This document shows positions 51,846-64,000 of a stretch of 64,000 nucleotides of DNA, piece by piece. Source of the DNA: Oxyruncus cristatus (Eukaryota > Chordata > Aves > Passeriformes > Cotingidae); NCBI GenBank assembly GCA_013399855.1, contig VXAY01003150.1:4418522-4482521 (forward strand), written 5' to 3'. Positions within the stretch are counted from its first letter, which is position 1; each line of letters begins with the position of its first letter. Under the pieces are notes generated by a model that ran no database searches, had not been told where the DNA came from, and saw only the letters and a list, made by a program, of their open reading frames with translations. The position numbers and the translations under genes are program-made.

Positions 51846-52500
51846 GTGAGGAGGCACAAACCAGAGCACACGGGCACCAGCACACCCCGACCGGGCTCAG
51901 CGTGGCCACACGGTGCTGAGGACCCAGGGCAGGCCCTGCTGATGGCCCCCTCAGCTCAGCACCGCCCAGCCCCACTGCCCCTGGGCACCTCAGTCCTGTG
52001 GGAGAAGGGCAGCACTATCAGTAAGGTACTGTACCTACCTGCTGCCCGAGCCTGGCTCCTGATGGAGAAGAACAGGGCCTGCTCTTTAGGCGTTGCAGAC
52101 CATGCAGGTGGCACCAGGAAACACGGCATCTCTGTCCAGCTGGTCCCTCAGGAAGGGGGATTCAGGAGCCCTCACCAACAGGGCCACGTCCCTTCTGTCC
52201 CTCAGAGTCTGACCCACGGCTCAAGTGTCCATTACCAGCCCCAGACACGGTGAGCAACAAACCAGGTCAAGGGTCCCTCCAGAGAGTCCGGCCAAGAGCA
52301 AAAAGAGCCAGAGATGGCAACAGCACAGGCCCAGTGTCCACCTGGGAGGATGGGGGACTGGAACTCAGCACCCCACACCGGAGGGGCTGGGCTGGGCAGG
52401 GTCCCTGGTGAGGCCGCTGAGGGCGGCCAAGGTCAGGTAGTGCCCTGGGACCGGGGAGCTGCAGGGCAGTAAAGGCTGGTCGCCAACTCACAGCCCTGAC
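51846..52500. other. GC-rich block, possible old LTR or exon-bearing segment
   Basis: About 650 bases of visibly higher GC than the surroundings, with sharp-looking edges and about 18 CpGs. A plus-strand frame of 135 codons (51846-52253) and a minus-strand frame overlap; neither resembles a known protein. No CR1 3' terminus, tRNA primer site or polypurine tract was recognised, so its nature is open. Confidence 0.4.
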
Positions 52501-53560
52501 AGGTCATGTCTGTACCCACACCATGAGGAAAACTAAAAAAAAAAAAGTCAGGAAGGTAGCTGCTGGAGAGAGTAGAGGCTGGTGGGTCAGATCACCCCTG
52601 GAATCCCCCATCTACTACAATGAATGGAACAATGGTGCCAGAGGAGGAGCTGCCACGCTGTGTGTCCAGTCTGGACTGTGCTCCAGGGATGAACAGGCAA
52701 AAGGGCTTAGTCCCAGCAGCTGAGCACTCAGCAGTGTGAGAACCAGATCCAGTAACGTTCACTGAGGGAGAAAACTCTGGCAAAATACAGAATCTGGATC
52801 ATGCAAGGCAGTATTCTTGCAGGAACAAGTGTTCCACTTCAAAGAGTTAGAGTCCTCCCCGTCTCTCCTTGAGAAATCAAGGAGTTGTCTGCACCAGGAC
52901 TTCACACACCGCAGCACAGCGACTCATGTAAACAACAGGCAGGATTTGGGGCATCAGCCCCACCTGCAACAGCACAGCAGTCTGCAAAAGCTGCAGCCTC
53001 CTTCCCATCTGTGAAGCAAGAATGAAGGTAAGATCACACTTCTGTGGTTGGAAAGTCCCTCATGTGCACTTGAAAGATTTCTTCAAACCTAACTAGTTGG
53101 CTGCCCGTAACTCCAGCACCTTAAGCTTCCCTATTGAGACTGAAAATTAAATTTGGATTTCAAACTGCTCTGCTGAACACATGAGAATCATCTGTCATTA
53201 GCTACAGCTAATTTAACACTCAGAGCCAGAACATCCGGTGCTGAAGGAGCAACAAGTTAATATGAGTCTTCACCTTACAGTAAGTGAACAGTGTTCAGGA
53301 TCTGCCAGTCCATGGAAGGGAAAGCTTCCCTCTCTTGCACAGGCAGGGAGAAGATCACACTTGTGTGCAACCCTAACAGTGAGAGTCCCACAAAATACCT
53401 GTGGTGCTCAGTCTCACACAATATATTTCTGTAGTGGGATTGTTAACCAGGCAAGACATTCACTAGCTTCGAGGATAACGGCTCTTCCAAAAGGTTCATT
53501 AAAAAAAATATATTTAAAAATCTTATTATTGTATTAAGCAGAGATAAAAGAAAGTCAGAG
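52501..53560. other. unique non-coding DNA, nothing recognised
   Basis: Includes a short A-run at 52534-52546. No gene is recognised. Confidence 0.5.
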
Positions 53561-53715
53561 ATAACCTAGTAGGGAGGAATTTAACTACAGCAATTTGCAT
53601 CAGTTAAATATGCAATCAATGCTGTTTACAAATCCCTATGTATCTGGCATTATTAATAAATCATATTCTTTTTCTTCCCCTTAATTGCACTGTGTTAACA
53701 AAATTAGGAGAAGGA
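53561..53715. promoter_or_regulatory. candidate enhancer with POU octamer and FOX site
   Basis: Within 40 bases there is a perfect octamer ATTTGCAT (53593-53600) and a forkhead-type TGTTTACA (53623-53630), with atgcaatcaat between them, in an AT-rich stretch lacking repeat homology. The motif matches are exact; function is inferred. Confidence 0.25.
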
Positions 53716-56398
53716 CCTAACAAACCAGAAATAGATTATTTTGGAAACAAAATTAGCAGCCCAAGGTACTGTGCCGCACTGCTGAGAGAAAGCAGGTGGT
53801 CACAGGTGCTCTGAGCCTCCAGAGGGGATGACTATCCGTGTGCTGTGCCATAGGGCTTTCCTGCACCTTGATAAAATACTCTGTCTACAAGTTGGCACAA
53901 CACATTTGTTTTCAGAGCAATTAAAATCTACAGCAGATCGGGAAACACCATTGTTATGAACCCCCCCAGCAAGACAATAGTTTACAGAGCTATTGTGTGA
54001 GCATAAGGATTTGTTCCTTTGTGCTAAAACCCCGTTAATCTTCATCTCATCCCATTTGGACTTCTTTTTTTCCCTTAGCAAAAAAAGGTGTAAAAATTTA
54101 AGTAACACCAATCAGTTACATCTCACAACCTGCACGCTGCCTGGGCAGGTGCTGCAAAGGTGTCAACACCTTAGCAAAGGTGTTATTATCTGATTTTCAA
54201 GGGGACAGATTGTCCTGGGAGCTGTGCTTGTGCAGCTACCAGTTTCCAGTGAGCCACTGCCATACAGTGAACAATTCATTAATTGGTATCAAGAAAAAGA
54301 TGAAGTTAAGCCTCATCTAGGGCACAGAGATACACTGATATAAGCATATTCCACGGAGAGACCTTCTGAAAATTAAAATATTGTGTCTGCAAAGCTTACT
54401 GATCAACAGTGAAATTCTTCACTTAGGAAAGAATTTTCCTTCAAAATTTATCTCCACGATGTGCTGAAAAGTCTATGATTTATTTTCTAGGATACTTAGA
54501 CATTTTCCTAGAATCCAGTGAAATGGTGTTTTATTCTCCCCATAGATATTGGTGTCATTTTTGTGCAGCAGGACAATTTTTCTGTAGTGCTGCTGTGCCT
54601 CATCCATACTTACCACTACAGTGCCTAAAAAACCAAACCTTCCCGCTTGCTGGTTGAGAGTTCCCATCGTTTCAACAGCCCAGTCCCTCTAGGATCCCCT
54701 TGTTGCAGGGAAGAAAAGAGCCTTCCTTGTACCATTTGAAAGCTTCAGTCATAACACTCCGAAAGAACCAAGTGCTCAGTGCCCACAAGTCAGGCAAACC
54801 CAGGTCACTCTGTTTTATGAGATCCTCCAACAGGTTCTTCTCTACAAACCTCCTGAGTTCTATGCACTGGTGTTAAACCATTCATTTGTTTTCCAAAGAA
54901 ATGCACTGTACAAGTTAAGGTTGGGCCATGGCTCTTACGAGCCTTGGCACCTCCCTGCCTTCCTCCCCACATGGCTGCCCCCCTTCTCTCTCTTTTTTCT
55001 ATACCTGCCACTCCTGTATTTCTTCATGCTCACCAATACTCTCAGTAAAAATCATGAATTGAGCTACCTGTTCTAAACTGCTCTGTCGAGAGGTAAAGGT
55101 GTAGCAAGAGCATGTTCCCCACTCTAACAGAAGAAATAGCCAAGCTCTTCTGACCCCAAGAGAAGCAGCTACGAGGGGGAAAATTCAATTACTTTCTTTA
55201 AGGTCAGTCTCTGCCTCCCCTAAACCAGAAATACTGAAATGTAACCATTTAGATAAAGAGCGTGAAAGTGTTATGCAAAATCAAAAGTGAAATTTGTTTG
55301 TAACTGGGAAAAGCAACTTGGTTGTAGTTGGAGAAGCCTAATAAGGAGCAACTGAGGCAGGTCATTCTGCTGTATCTTTAGCCAGTCCCTCTGGCAAACA
55401 GGAAAACCGCCCACATCTCTAGCTATGCTCTCCACCAGAATATTAAGCATTTTTATACTGTGCATCTCTAACAAAAAAAAAAGTGCTGTGCCAATTAAAT
55501 TTTTTCAGAAGTCACCTTGCTCCTGCGTCGAAGGGACATGTGCTGTTACACCAGGCCTCGGGAGCTGTGGCATCTCCTTTCGCACAGCTCGACCTTTTCC
55601 CTTTTCCTTATGGCATCTGAAGCAGAGCTAAGTTGCTGTTTGTCAGCAAGGTCTCCCCCTCCTCCCTGCCCTCCACCCCTTTTTCCCTCACAGCTCTAAA
55701 TTAGGCTTCCCTCGGCATACAAATTCCTGCCCTTATCTTGCTTCAGCCCTGGCCTGTCTCCCACTGTGCACAAACTTGCTGCTTCTAATCTTAATTTCTC
55801 AGCCAGCAATCCCTGCAGTTACAGCTCACACACCGTGGTATTTCGCCGGCAGGGAAAACTAACTCTCAATCTGAGCTACATTTCCAGTGTGCCCCTGCCT
55901 GCCCTGGCCCGTCCTGAGGGGCACATCTTGCCTGTTTGACAGTTCTGAACCCCCTCATTTTACTGCAGTCACCCAATGACCAAGTTCAGAGAGTGTCACT
56001 GAGCACTCCCTGCACTTCTTTGAAGCTGTACCCAGAGAGTGGAAGATAAATACTCCCCTGGCTCGCTAAAACATTGCTGTTAATGCCATGGTTCCTGCAG
56101 AGCACTCGACAGAGCACATCACCACCTCACACAGAGCGGGAGGCAGGGAGGCAGTGCCTCTGCTAAGCCTTTCGGTGTACAGGACACAGAGTCCTCAGCA
56201 TTTTAGTTTAGAGGGTGTCCATCTCCTCCCACTGCCTCTGAAAACAGTTTGGGCTGTGGCAGAAAGCAGGATGCAGGTGTATTTGTAATATTGTATTACT
56301 AGGAGTCTTGGAGGAATACTAGGAACACTCACAAGAGAGGCAGAAGGACATGAGACTTATGAACAGACCATTTGGCCTAAATCTGAAGCTGCTTCTCC
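53716..56398. other. unique non-coding DNA, nothing recognised
   Basis: No recognised gene, repeat or RNA gene. Confidence 0.5.
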
Positions 56399-56446
56399 AT
56401 TCCTTATTCTACTTAAATTCCTTATTCCTTAAAATTCCTTATTCTC
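56399..56446. repeat. imperfect tandem repeat of attccttattc, 3 copies
   Basis: The word attccttatt occurs at 56399, 56417 and 56434, spaced 18 and 17 bases apart. It is a short degenerate tandem array. Confidence 0.85.
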
Positions 56447-57480
56447 CAGCTTCCCACTGGAGCTTCAGGAGGATCATTTATGGGGACAGTGCCCCCCCAG
56501 TTCTGTGCACAGAGGAACAGCAAGTCTGGACTCTCCCTCTTGTGTAAAGAGGGGCGAAATCAGAGCACCTGAAAAGAATATCCAGTGCTCAGGGAATACA
56601 GCTGGCAAAGGCAAGGATCAGCAGTATTATTAGCATTTCCTTTTACTATGTATTTACTGTAATTCTACGGATTCAGATCAAACAGCCATTTCACCTGCTG
56701 CAAAGAAGGAACTGCAACTGCCTTTAAAAGTGGCTTGAAAGGCCACCTAATCCTACTAAAATACTTGTTAAACCTCTGCTTAAATTTTATCTGTAGCCTC
56801 TTACAGAAGTTTCTTCCAAAAAGTTTCAAAGAGATAACACTCTACCTTAACTGTACACTATGTCTTTTAATACTAAATTTCTTTCTTCAATGCTGACAAA
56901 GGACACCTGAACATGTGGCCAGATTTCAGGAAGCACTGGAAGTGTTAAGTACCCCACTGTTCTCAAAATCACAATTAACCACTTCTCCAATCCACGTTGT
57001 TCAATACCATCAACTTCTCGGTAAAGGAGTCTTTATCAACTAAAAAGCAGCATCATTTAGCTTACAGAACTGACAAAACCCCACTTGTTTCAATGAAGAA
57101 AATTCAGTAAGACATAAGACAGGTCAGTATTCTCCATAGCTCCAGTTCCTTCAGCACCCTACTTTTGTGAAACTGAGACTGGAGACCCTAATTCAGCAAA
57201 GCATTTTACCATACATCCAAGTTCCACTACAACTTCTTTAAATACTTCATTATATCAAAATACTTAATTAAATCAGAGCCTCTGATTCTTCACCACTGAA
57301 AGGAAAGCTGGACAAAACAGTTATTTTTCAAATTTGGGCAAATATTTGAACACAGATCAACAAAAAAGCAGCCGTGCAGGGCAAGATCTTACATTAAAAA
57401 GCACTATCACTCCCCGAAATCAATCTGACAACCTTTAAATCAGACTTCAGCTGATCTCCAGACCATAAAGAAATACTCCT
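56447..57480. other. unique non-coding DNA, nothing recognised
   Basis: No recognised gene or repeat. Confidence 0.5.
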
Positions 57481-57960
57481 TCCTTCATTCAACTCGTGTA
57501 CAGCAATAAAAGACGAGTAGCCCGGAGATTTTACTCAGCCTGGGAGACAACACAGTGGAGGTCAAGCAGCGACACAAGTGTGTCTTCATTGTATTTGACT
57601 GAAGTTCAATAAACTGGTGCAGATACAAGTAGTATCGAATTCAGGGAAGCTGTTCACAGTTTCGTGAGGGCAGAGCACTCGGGGAGATGAAAGGCAGCTG
57701 CCAGTGCGCGGCCACGAGACTGTTCCCTGCAAACAGCGGCTGGAGACAGAGCCATCGATCGGTGCTGTCATCCCCCTGCTCCGCCTCAACGCGGCACAGC
57801 TCGGCAGCTACGCTCAGCAGGAAGAGGGAACCTTCTCCCCTCTCCCTCCCCTGCTCCCGTCCAGATCATAATATATGAAAACAACTGAATACTCAGGGGA
57901 AGCTTACGGGGTGGCGGGGTCTCTGAAGCAATTTTCAATTTTACCACGCGAAATGTGTGT
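57481..57960. promoter_or_regulatory. CpG-dense segment, possible promoter or first exon
   Basis: I count 23 CpGs in 480 bases, 13 of them in the 180-base core at 57661-57840, which is roughly 60% GC. That is close to the number expected without CpG depletion, while the surrounding lines have zero or one CpG each. Such relief from methylation decay suggests a promoter or another germline-unmethylated element. No TATA box, clear splice donor or convincing frame fixes a direction. A recent GC-rich insertion is the alternative. Confidence 0.35.
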
Positions 57961-60900
57961 GATTTGATCCAACCCATTTAAATGAGCTCAGGAGGTGAGT
58001 TGGCTGGTAGAAAATAATTTGCTTGGGAATGAAATCTGGCCCTGTCCTTCAACAGTCCTGTCCCTCTCCCTACTCATGGGTACTTTCTTAGTCGTGTACA
58101 GAATAACCTTAAAGACCCTCTGCAATATCTCATTTCCAGACACTCACTAGTTTCCAAAAGACAGGTAAAACTGGAATTCAACACAAGTTCTTGCTGATCT
58201 GAATATTCAAAAGCTGTTCTTGAGTACTTGTAGGGATGCATCCCTTCCCACTGGAGCAAGGCCAGCCATCAGCAATTTCAGCATTAGCCAGCTCTGTGTC
58301 TCCTGTGTGGAAGTCACAGTGCTGTGAGCGATTAACCATCAGTGTAGGGGGATTTATCCCAGGAAGGAGGAAGAATGACAATTCAATGGCATAATACAGG
58401 CATGTCCAGACAACTAATAAGGATCAGTTAGTGGGAGAAAAATAACTGTAAGCTATGGAGAGTGTTGGTTTTGGGATTCATTTTTGTTTTGCTAAAAGCA
58501 ATGCTAGTGTGGGGTGTCGTGCTGGGACAAGAAATTTTATTTTATATCCAGTAGTAATTTCAAACATAAGCAAACAACTGACACACGGATATGTACCATC
58601 ATCTGAGCATGAATTTATAATGTTTAATCAGCTACTTGCTATAAAAGGAGATTTGTTTGCTGGATTGCTTTTAATCAGTACTAACAAAATTGAAAAGAAA
58701 CATATTTTGAATGGGGAGAAAATCAGATGTGCCCATTAACCTGGTTCTCCCTCACGCCTGAGATTCTGTGACTGCAGTCATATCTGGTGTGCCTAAGGCT
58801 CCATCCAAATTTTCTTTCCTGTCATTGGAAGACTTTGATTCGAGGATAATGAACCAGACCGGAACCGGAGCTTTGACTTTTTTTTTTTTTTCCCCCCTTT
58901 GGAAGCTCAGCACGTGGTCACACTGGGCCCTGATGTAGATGGCACTGCACACTATCCCACCTTTAACTCTCTGCATCACGTTTATCCTTCACTTCTGGGG
59001 CTTTGTAATTCAAAACCAACGCCTCGCCCGCATAAAATGTATTCACTTTTCATTAAAAAAGAAAAAAACAGATTTAAATTAGACAATGGTAAAATACCCT
59101 AAAACATTTTCTAGTGTTGACTTTGAATATTGTCAGACTCCTTGAAAACACTGTGGGAAGGCTGGCAGATTTCTCTATGTCCAACAAAGTATGAAAGAAC
59201 ACTATTCTTAATGCCTGAGAGAGGAACAAACCCAAACAAAATGACGAACAGAAGTAGTATTTGTTCTGATAGCTCATGCTCTCGCTCTCCCGACAACCCA
59301 AACTTAGGCATTGATACATGAGTAGTTTAATGTCAGTAACAAAAGGAGAAAATCTTCCATTCCTTTCTGTCCCCCCCAAAATCTCAGTAGTAAAAACTAA
59401 ACCAAAGCGAGTGATAAATAGGCACACAACCCTGATGCTGGGTTTTTTTAATGCAATCATAGCCTACTCAATTATTCACAAAATGTTTCTTGCTAGGTTT
59501 ATTATTAAAAAACCCAGACCCACAACCAACTTTAAATGCCCAGAATCTTCCTGAACTGGACAGTACCAGGGCTCTGGAGTCCTTGGCCATGATGCTGCTC
59601 TGCAACTGCCCTCCCACCCTGGCTCAGATGAGCTGCTGTACCTCCCTCCCTCTGCGTTGTGGAAAAGGAGCATTCACAACCCTTGAAAAGTGCTATCCAG
59701 AAATGTGCACTTGTCCTTACATCACTCCAGCTTCTACAGGGAAAGATCCAGGCAAGTCCAGAGCCCAAAGCATCAAACAATTTCTTAATCTACAGTAATA
59801 TACAGCTTAACTTAGCCTGTTGGCAGCGGCACATCTCCTGAATTTGTATTTCAGTTCACATGCCACTTTCAAGGCTCCAATATTTCAGCACGATTACAAA
59901 TTAATGAGATAGGTAGTCTCCGTTGCAGAGATAGCAGCAATCTGTAAAAGGGCATTAAGAAAAGGAGTAATTTATTGGCTTGTGAAGGTTCCAAGTGTGC
60001 AGTCACATTAGCATGACAGCAGGAGGTCAAGAGACTCATTAGCCAGCAGCTACAAGATATGCAACTCAGTATTTGATAGTGGCAGGACGTCCATGCAACA
60101 CACACTTGAGGAAATGCTATTACTGGGCGCTCGCTTTGGCATTACTTTGCCTCTGTCTCCCCACCCACCTGAGGGCCGTGGGCACCCACTGGGGTGGGGT
60201 GTCATTGCTGGGTGCCTACAATGGGAAATCTGGTCCAAATATCCAGCTCTGTCTTGTACACTGCTGTATTACCAAAAAGTCCTGTCCCGTAACACTGGCA
60301 GAGCAGGGAACAGAACACCTGCTGTCCTCCTCACACGGGGAAGGGATCCAACAACCACATCCCGCGCCCCAGCACAACACCGATCTTAACCTGGGTGCTG
60401 ACAATGGTAGAAATGGATCTTGTTATTACCTGAGCCCATGTTTTCAGCTTGAACAGCAAAGGAATAGTGGGCTGGGCTTGAAATTTGGGAGTGAGGACAA
60501 GGAAAAGGGAAGGGAAGGCAGATGATGGATGGAAAGAGGAAGCAAATAATGTAGGTGTGTGGAGTTTGATGTGAGACACAGCAGCAAGGCAGGGTTACCA
60601 GATGCTTGTCCTCAAACTGAGGAGAGTGTAGAGAGCCCTCACCTTGGATAAAACTCTAACTGTATGACAAGGTGCAAAACTGAATAAATTACCAAAAATT
60701 AAGGTCTTAGATCCTGAGAAAGTGGCGTAGTTCCCCTCATTGCAGTGGTACCCAGAGGTTTTACACCCACTGAGATGGCTCTAGCTCGTTTCCAAAGACC
60801 CTCGCTCCAAGGGAATGAACTCTGAAGACAGTCTGCAGCTTCTGACTGCTATTCATTCACACCAGGGGAAAAAAAAGGCTGAAATAACCTTGCAGAAAAC

Positions 60901-61624
60901 AGAGTTCTTGTATGAAACAGCAGTGCCAACAGGGTGACCAGGTACCTTGTTTAAATTAGCGTAAGGTTGGGCTGGCATTTGTTGCCTCCCACCCCTCCCT
61001 CCCTGGTCAGACACCCTGCACCCTTTGTCTGTGGAACAAGGGATTAAAGCAAAGACATACACGTGTTTTTGTCTAAATCAAATATGTAGAATGGAGTAAT
61101 TGCTTCTGAATGTGCTTTATGACTGATATCAGCAAACACCTTAATTATTAATTGAATTTCTTTAAACTAACAGTATCAAAGCCTATTACATCAACTCTTA
61201 TCACAACTGCAACACTCCAAGACTTCACTGTTATTCCTAATTAAACACATGGGTACCTATGTGAAAGGGAAATAACACAAGCGTGGCTATTTTCTGAGGT
61301 TTCAGATGTTCCTTAAATTTTGCAAGAAACCGTCTCTCTTAAGCATTGGGTTATTCCTCATTAAGAGCAGATTTGGGTGTTTTAATCAGAAACATCAGAT
61401 ATTGCCTTCCCTTAGAAGTATTCTGGTCTAATTTTGATCTCACCTAAAAATGGCAATGCCAGACTAGCTTAAAAATCAGAGTGAGAGCAGAATCGTGATC
61501 AAATCTGGAGTCAAATGAGCAGATCTTCAAAGGTTTCATTCAGCTGATACCTGCATTATTCAGGCCTTTTATCAATCTCAACGTCTGATGCTCCTTCCCC
61601 TCGGTCATGGGTTTTGCACATCAC
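57961..61624. other. unique non-coding DNA with a short T/C tract
   Basis: Contains T14C7 at 58878-58898. Otherwise no recognised gene, RNA gene or repeat; frames up to 150 codons near 60.1-60.5 kb are unrecognised. Confidence 0.5.
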
Positions 61625-61740
61625 ACATCATTACGCTGTGGAGTTAATTGCCACAGGATGTTTGGAGGCCGGGAGCATACACGGGTCAACACAGAGATTA
61701 TTAAATAGATTAACAAAGAGCAGATTCATTGGGGAATTCT
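61625..61740 (+). mobile_element. ancient CR1-type LINE scrap, ORF2 C-terminus
   Basis: The plus strand contains gtggagttaattgccacagg, atgtttggaggccgggagcat and then acgggtcaa-agattattaaatagatt. These match in order the CR1 ORF2 block encoding (L)W N-LP-DVVE-AK-I-GF-K-LD-(F). It is too degenerate for coding and resembles the older CR1 type found at 32.6-33.7 kb. Both ends are lost. Confidence 0.65.
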
Positions 61741-64000
61741 GAAAGAGTTCAATGCCATCTCCGAGTCAAGGTCCTTTAACTGAAGGTCGCTGGGAAGACT
61801 TATGTGTCCTTGTAGCCTGGCTCCCTGCACAGACAAATCCTGGCTCCTTTCTGGTGCACAAAGACACTGCTGGACAAAGCCCTGTGCTGTGACCCCACAC
61901 AGCTGTGCTTCTTCTGGGAGGGATCTTACTGCTGCTTCCTTTCAGCAACGTATAGGGCTGAAGGGGCAGATGTTCAGCAACTGCCCTGTAAATGAGAGAG
62001 TAGAAACTAGAGGGAACTGTATTTTAAAAAAAAAAAAAAAAAGACAGACAAAAAAAAGAGCAAACTGCACAGTAACAGTAAAACCAAGTTCAGCTCTTTA
62101 CTGAAAACCTACTGAAAACCAGTTAAATAAGGTGGAATACAGGTCAGTCTAAACTAGCCATTCACATATCAGTGGAAGGCAACATCCAGGCCCAGGGAAA
62201 GTATTTCCTCTGAGCAAAACCCTTGTCATTTGAATGCAGGCTTTCCATGATAATCAGTGCAGCACATCACCAGAGCAGAAATGTTTAAAATATCTGACAC
62301 TGCTGTCTCCAAACCCCTCTGTTTTGGAAGGAGAGTGAGTCTGTTGTCCATCTGGCTGAAGGGCAAAGGCAGCTGAGAGTGCATTCTGCTCCACCTCTCC
62401 CAGCAGCACAGCACAGAGGACACTGCCTGGGGATAGGATGTTTGCCATATACCTGCCTTCTCCTCCACAGTGACCACTGGGTCTGAAGGAGCTGCTTCAC
62501 CTGTTCCTGAAACCCTCGTTCACATTGGCAGCGCTGCACAACCAATGGTGTTCGAAAAGCCAAGAAGAGAAAATATTCCTTTTATCAAGGCAGGTGCTGG
62601 CCAAAAGCTTGGGAGCTTCAACCAGAACAGCTGGCTTAGCATCCTGAACTAGAAAACAGCTTCTGTATAAAGAATTTTTAATGAACTTATCAGGCTCTAA
62701 AAGCACACGTGGCAATTTCTCCTCTCTTCTCATTCCATTATATAAGAGAAATTCATTCACATTTTTAAACAGAGCCTAGAAATGGAACAAACTTAAATAA
62801 ATTCAACCTCTAAGGATGAGTATTTCAAGCTCATTTTGCAATGTGAACTGAGCAGCCCTTCACCCTCACCCCTACGTGCTTCTCTTTTAGGCCAATACTC
62901 CTGGAGTTGAATGTTTGAAGAGCCATTTTACTGGTGTTCTTTAGCGCAAGTCCAGTGAATCCCCAAATCAGCAATTACTCTTTAAGTCAGTAGAACTGCG
63001 TCTAATTATCCCCAAGTAGTTATATGTATTAACCTACATAGTAGGATATTCACATAACAAAAAGGAAACACCATCATTTCACAAATACCCAGGTGATCAC
63101 TTGTGAATGTCAACAGAAAACCCTCCCACTGTTTGCAGTTACAGACGTCCTGGTTCCTCACTAACAATGCACGTTGTGTTTGTTAATGACCACAGTGCTA
63201 ACAAATATTACACTCCTCTTTCTAAAAACCAGCCTGGGTGACCTTTGTATACCCACAACTTTCTATCTAGCCAACTCAATAGCTGCTTCAGGGTGAGATC
63301 CTGCCCCAAGCCAGACAACACTGTAAATGGACTTCCCCTTGGGACAACAGCCGTGATGAAAGATTGGGAGAAAAAACATCCCAGTGATGTAGATGCTGCC
63401 ACGTGCTGGGTTCCTTGTGTTTGTTTCTCCTTGCCTTCAGCATTGCATCATAAAACCCACGCTTCCATTGCCAGGTTTCCAGTGCAACTGAACCAGGAAG
63501 GGCTCTTCGTTGTCGTCCCTACAGGTACAGAGCTCAACCTATGTCAGCATTTACTGAAGCATCAGGAGTGAGTGATCAACCTATACACAGTTACTTGGGA
63601 TCCATCCAGCCTCTTGTTTAAAACAGTAAGTGGCAAAACAGACCAGCCCAAATGCTCTTCATACGTACACATATGACTATACAAACACACACATATTGAT
63701 ATAGTCACACAAACCCATACCAACACGTCTGCCGTGCCAGATAGGCCAACACCCAGACAGAATAAATAAATTTTAAGGTTGTGTCTTAATAATAACAACC
63801 CAAATTAAGACAGTGATATAGTAAAGCAGACCAAGTTTAGCTACAATCCCTTCACTTATAAGCACACGCTCCTTTTGAAACCCAATGGAATGAATGTGCA
63901 TGGAATCTGAGAGCGCTTCTGGCAACTCCTGCTCACACTGACCCTCTCATAAAGGCTGGCCAAATCACCCCAACAACTGCATTTTAACCCAGGAAAAAAA
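61741..64000. other. unique non-coding DNA with a poly-A tract
   Basis: A17 lies at 62026-62042, followed by more A/G-rich sequence. A plus-strand frame at 62470-62652 is short and unrecognised. Nothing else is seen to the window end. Confidence 0.5.

Noticed and set aside
58755..58790. gattctgtgact word as a CR1 3' terminus
   Set aside because: No CR1 3' UTR or ORF2 sequence lies upstream, so the short match is probably coincidental.
60123..60150. U6-like word (gcgctcgctttggca)
   Set aside because: It matches only the first ~15 bases of the U6 5' hairpin and then diverges completely, with no U6 body downstream.
62470..62652. 60-codon plus-strand frame after an acceptor-like cacag
   Set aside because: Protein-like in appearance, but short, without ATG or donor site, and unrecognised.
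1..64000. CRISPR array, operons, prophage or plasmid functions
   Set aside because: No regularly spaced repeats, no packed long frames, and CR1 and SINE debris throughout mark this as vertebrate nuclear DNA.

Overview
The window looks like avian nuclear DNA, A+T-rich overall and CpG-poor outside a few patches. The main evidence is a set of CR1 (chicken repeat 1) LINE fragments with the typical bird 3' terminus (copies of an ATTCTGTG-type octamer) and GC-rich 3' body. Two much older CR1 remnants resemble the ancient sauropsid type, and one MIR-like SINE remnant is present. Bacterial features (packed ORFs, operons, CRISPR) are absent. I cannot resolve the bird order.

I recognise no host protein-coding gene, tRNA, rRNA or snRNA. 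Nearly all ORFs are short and have the length expected by chance. The window is best read as a gene desert or part of a large intron, made of unique non-coding DNA with scattered retroposon debris.

Layout. 1-20 kb is mostly unique sequence with a short minus-strand CR1 (2.67-2.94 kb), a long plus-strand CR1 (4.32-5.24 kb), an unexplained 225-codon open frame (16.3-17.0 kb) and a rearranged CR1 piece (17.3-17.6 kb). 20-33 kb holds a minus-strand CR1 (20.2-21.0 kb) closely related to the one at 4.3 kb, then sequence with possible enhancer grammar (22.9-23.7 kb). 32-41 kb holds a ~1.1 kb ancient CR1 on the minus strand, a MIR-like SINE, a local direct repeat and, at 40.1-40.5 kb, the 3' end of a different non-LTR retrotransposon. 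That last piece keeps 110 sense codons ending in a Cys/His finger and is the best-preserved protein-coding relic here. 41-64 kb is mainly unique sequence with GC-rich patches, a 17-bp minisatellite, a CpG-dense segment at 57.5-58.0 kb that could be a promoter or first exon, and an ancient CR1 scrap at 61.6 kb.

The retroposon pieces are independent, 5'-truncated or broken insertions and do not form a working system. I found no convincing new biological system. The items most worth checking are the finger-tailed LINE relic, the 225-codon Cys-rich frame, the CpG-dense segment, and several AT-rich stretches with repeated homeodomain-, POU- or FOX-type motifs.
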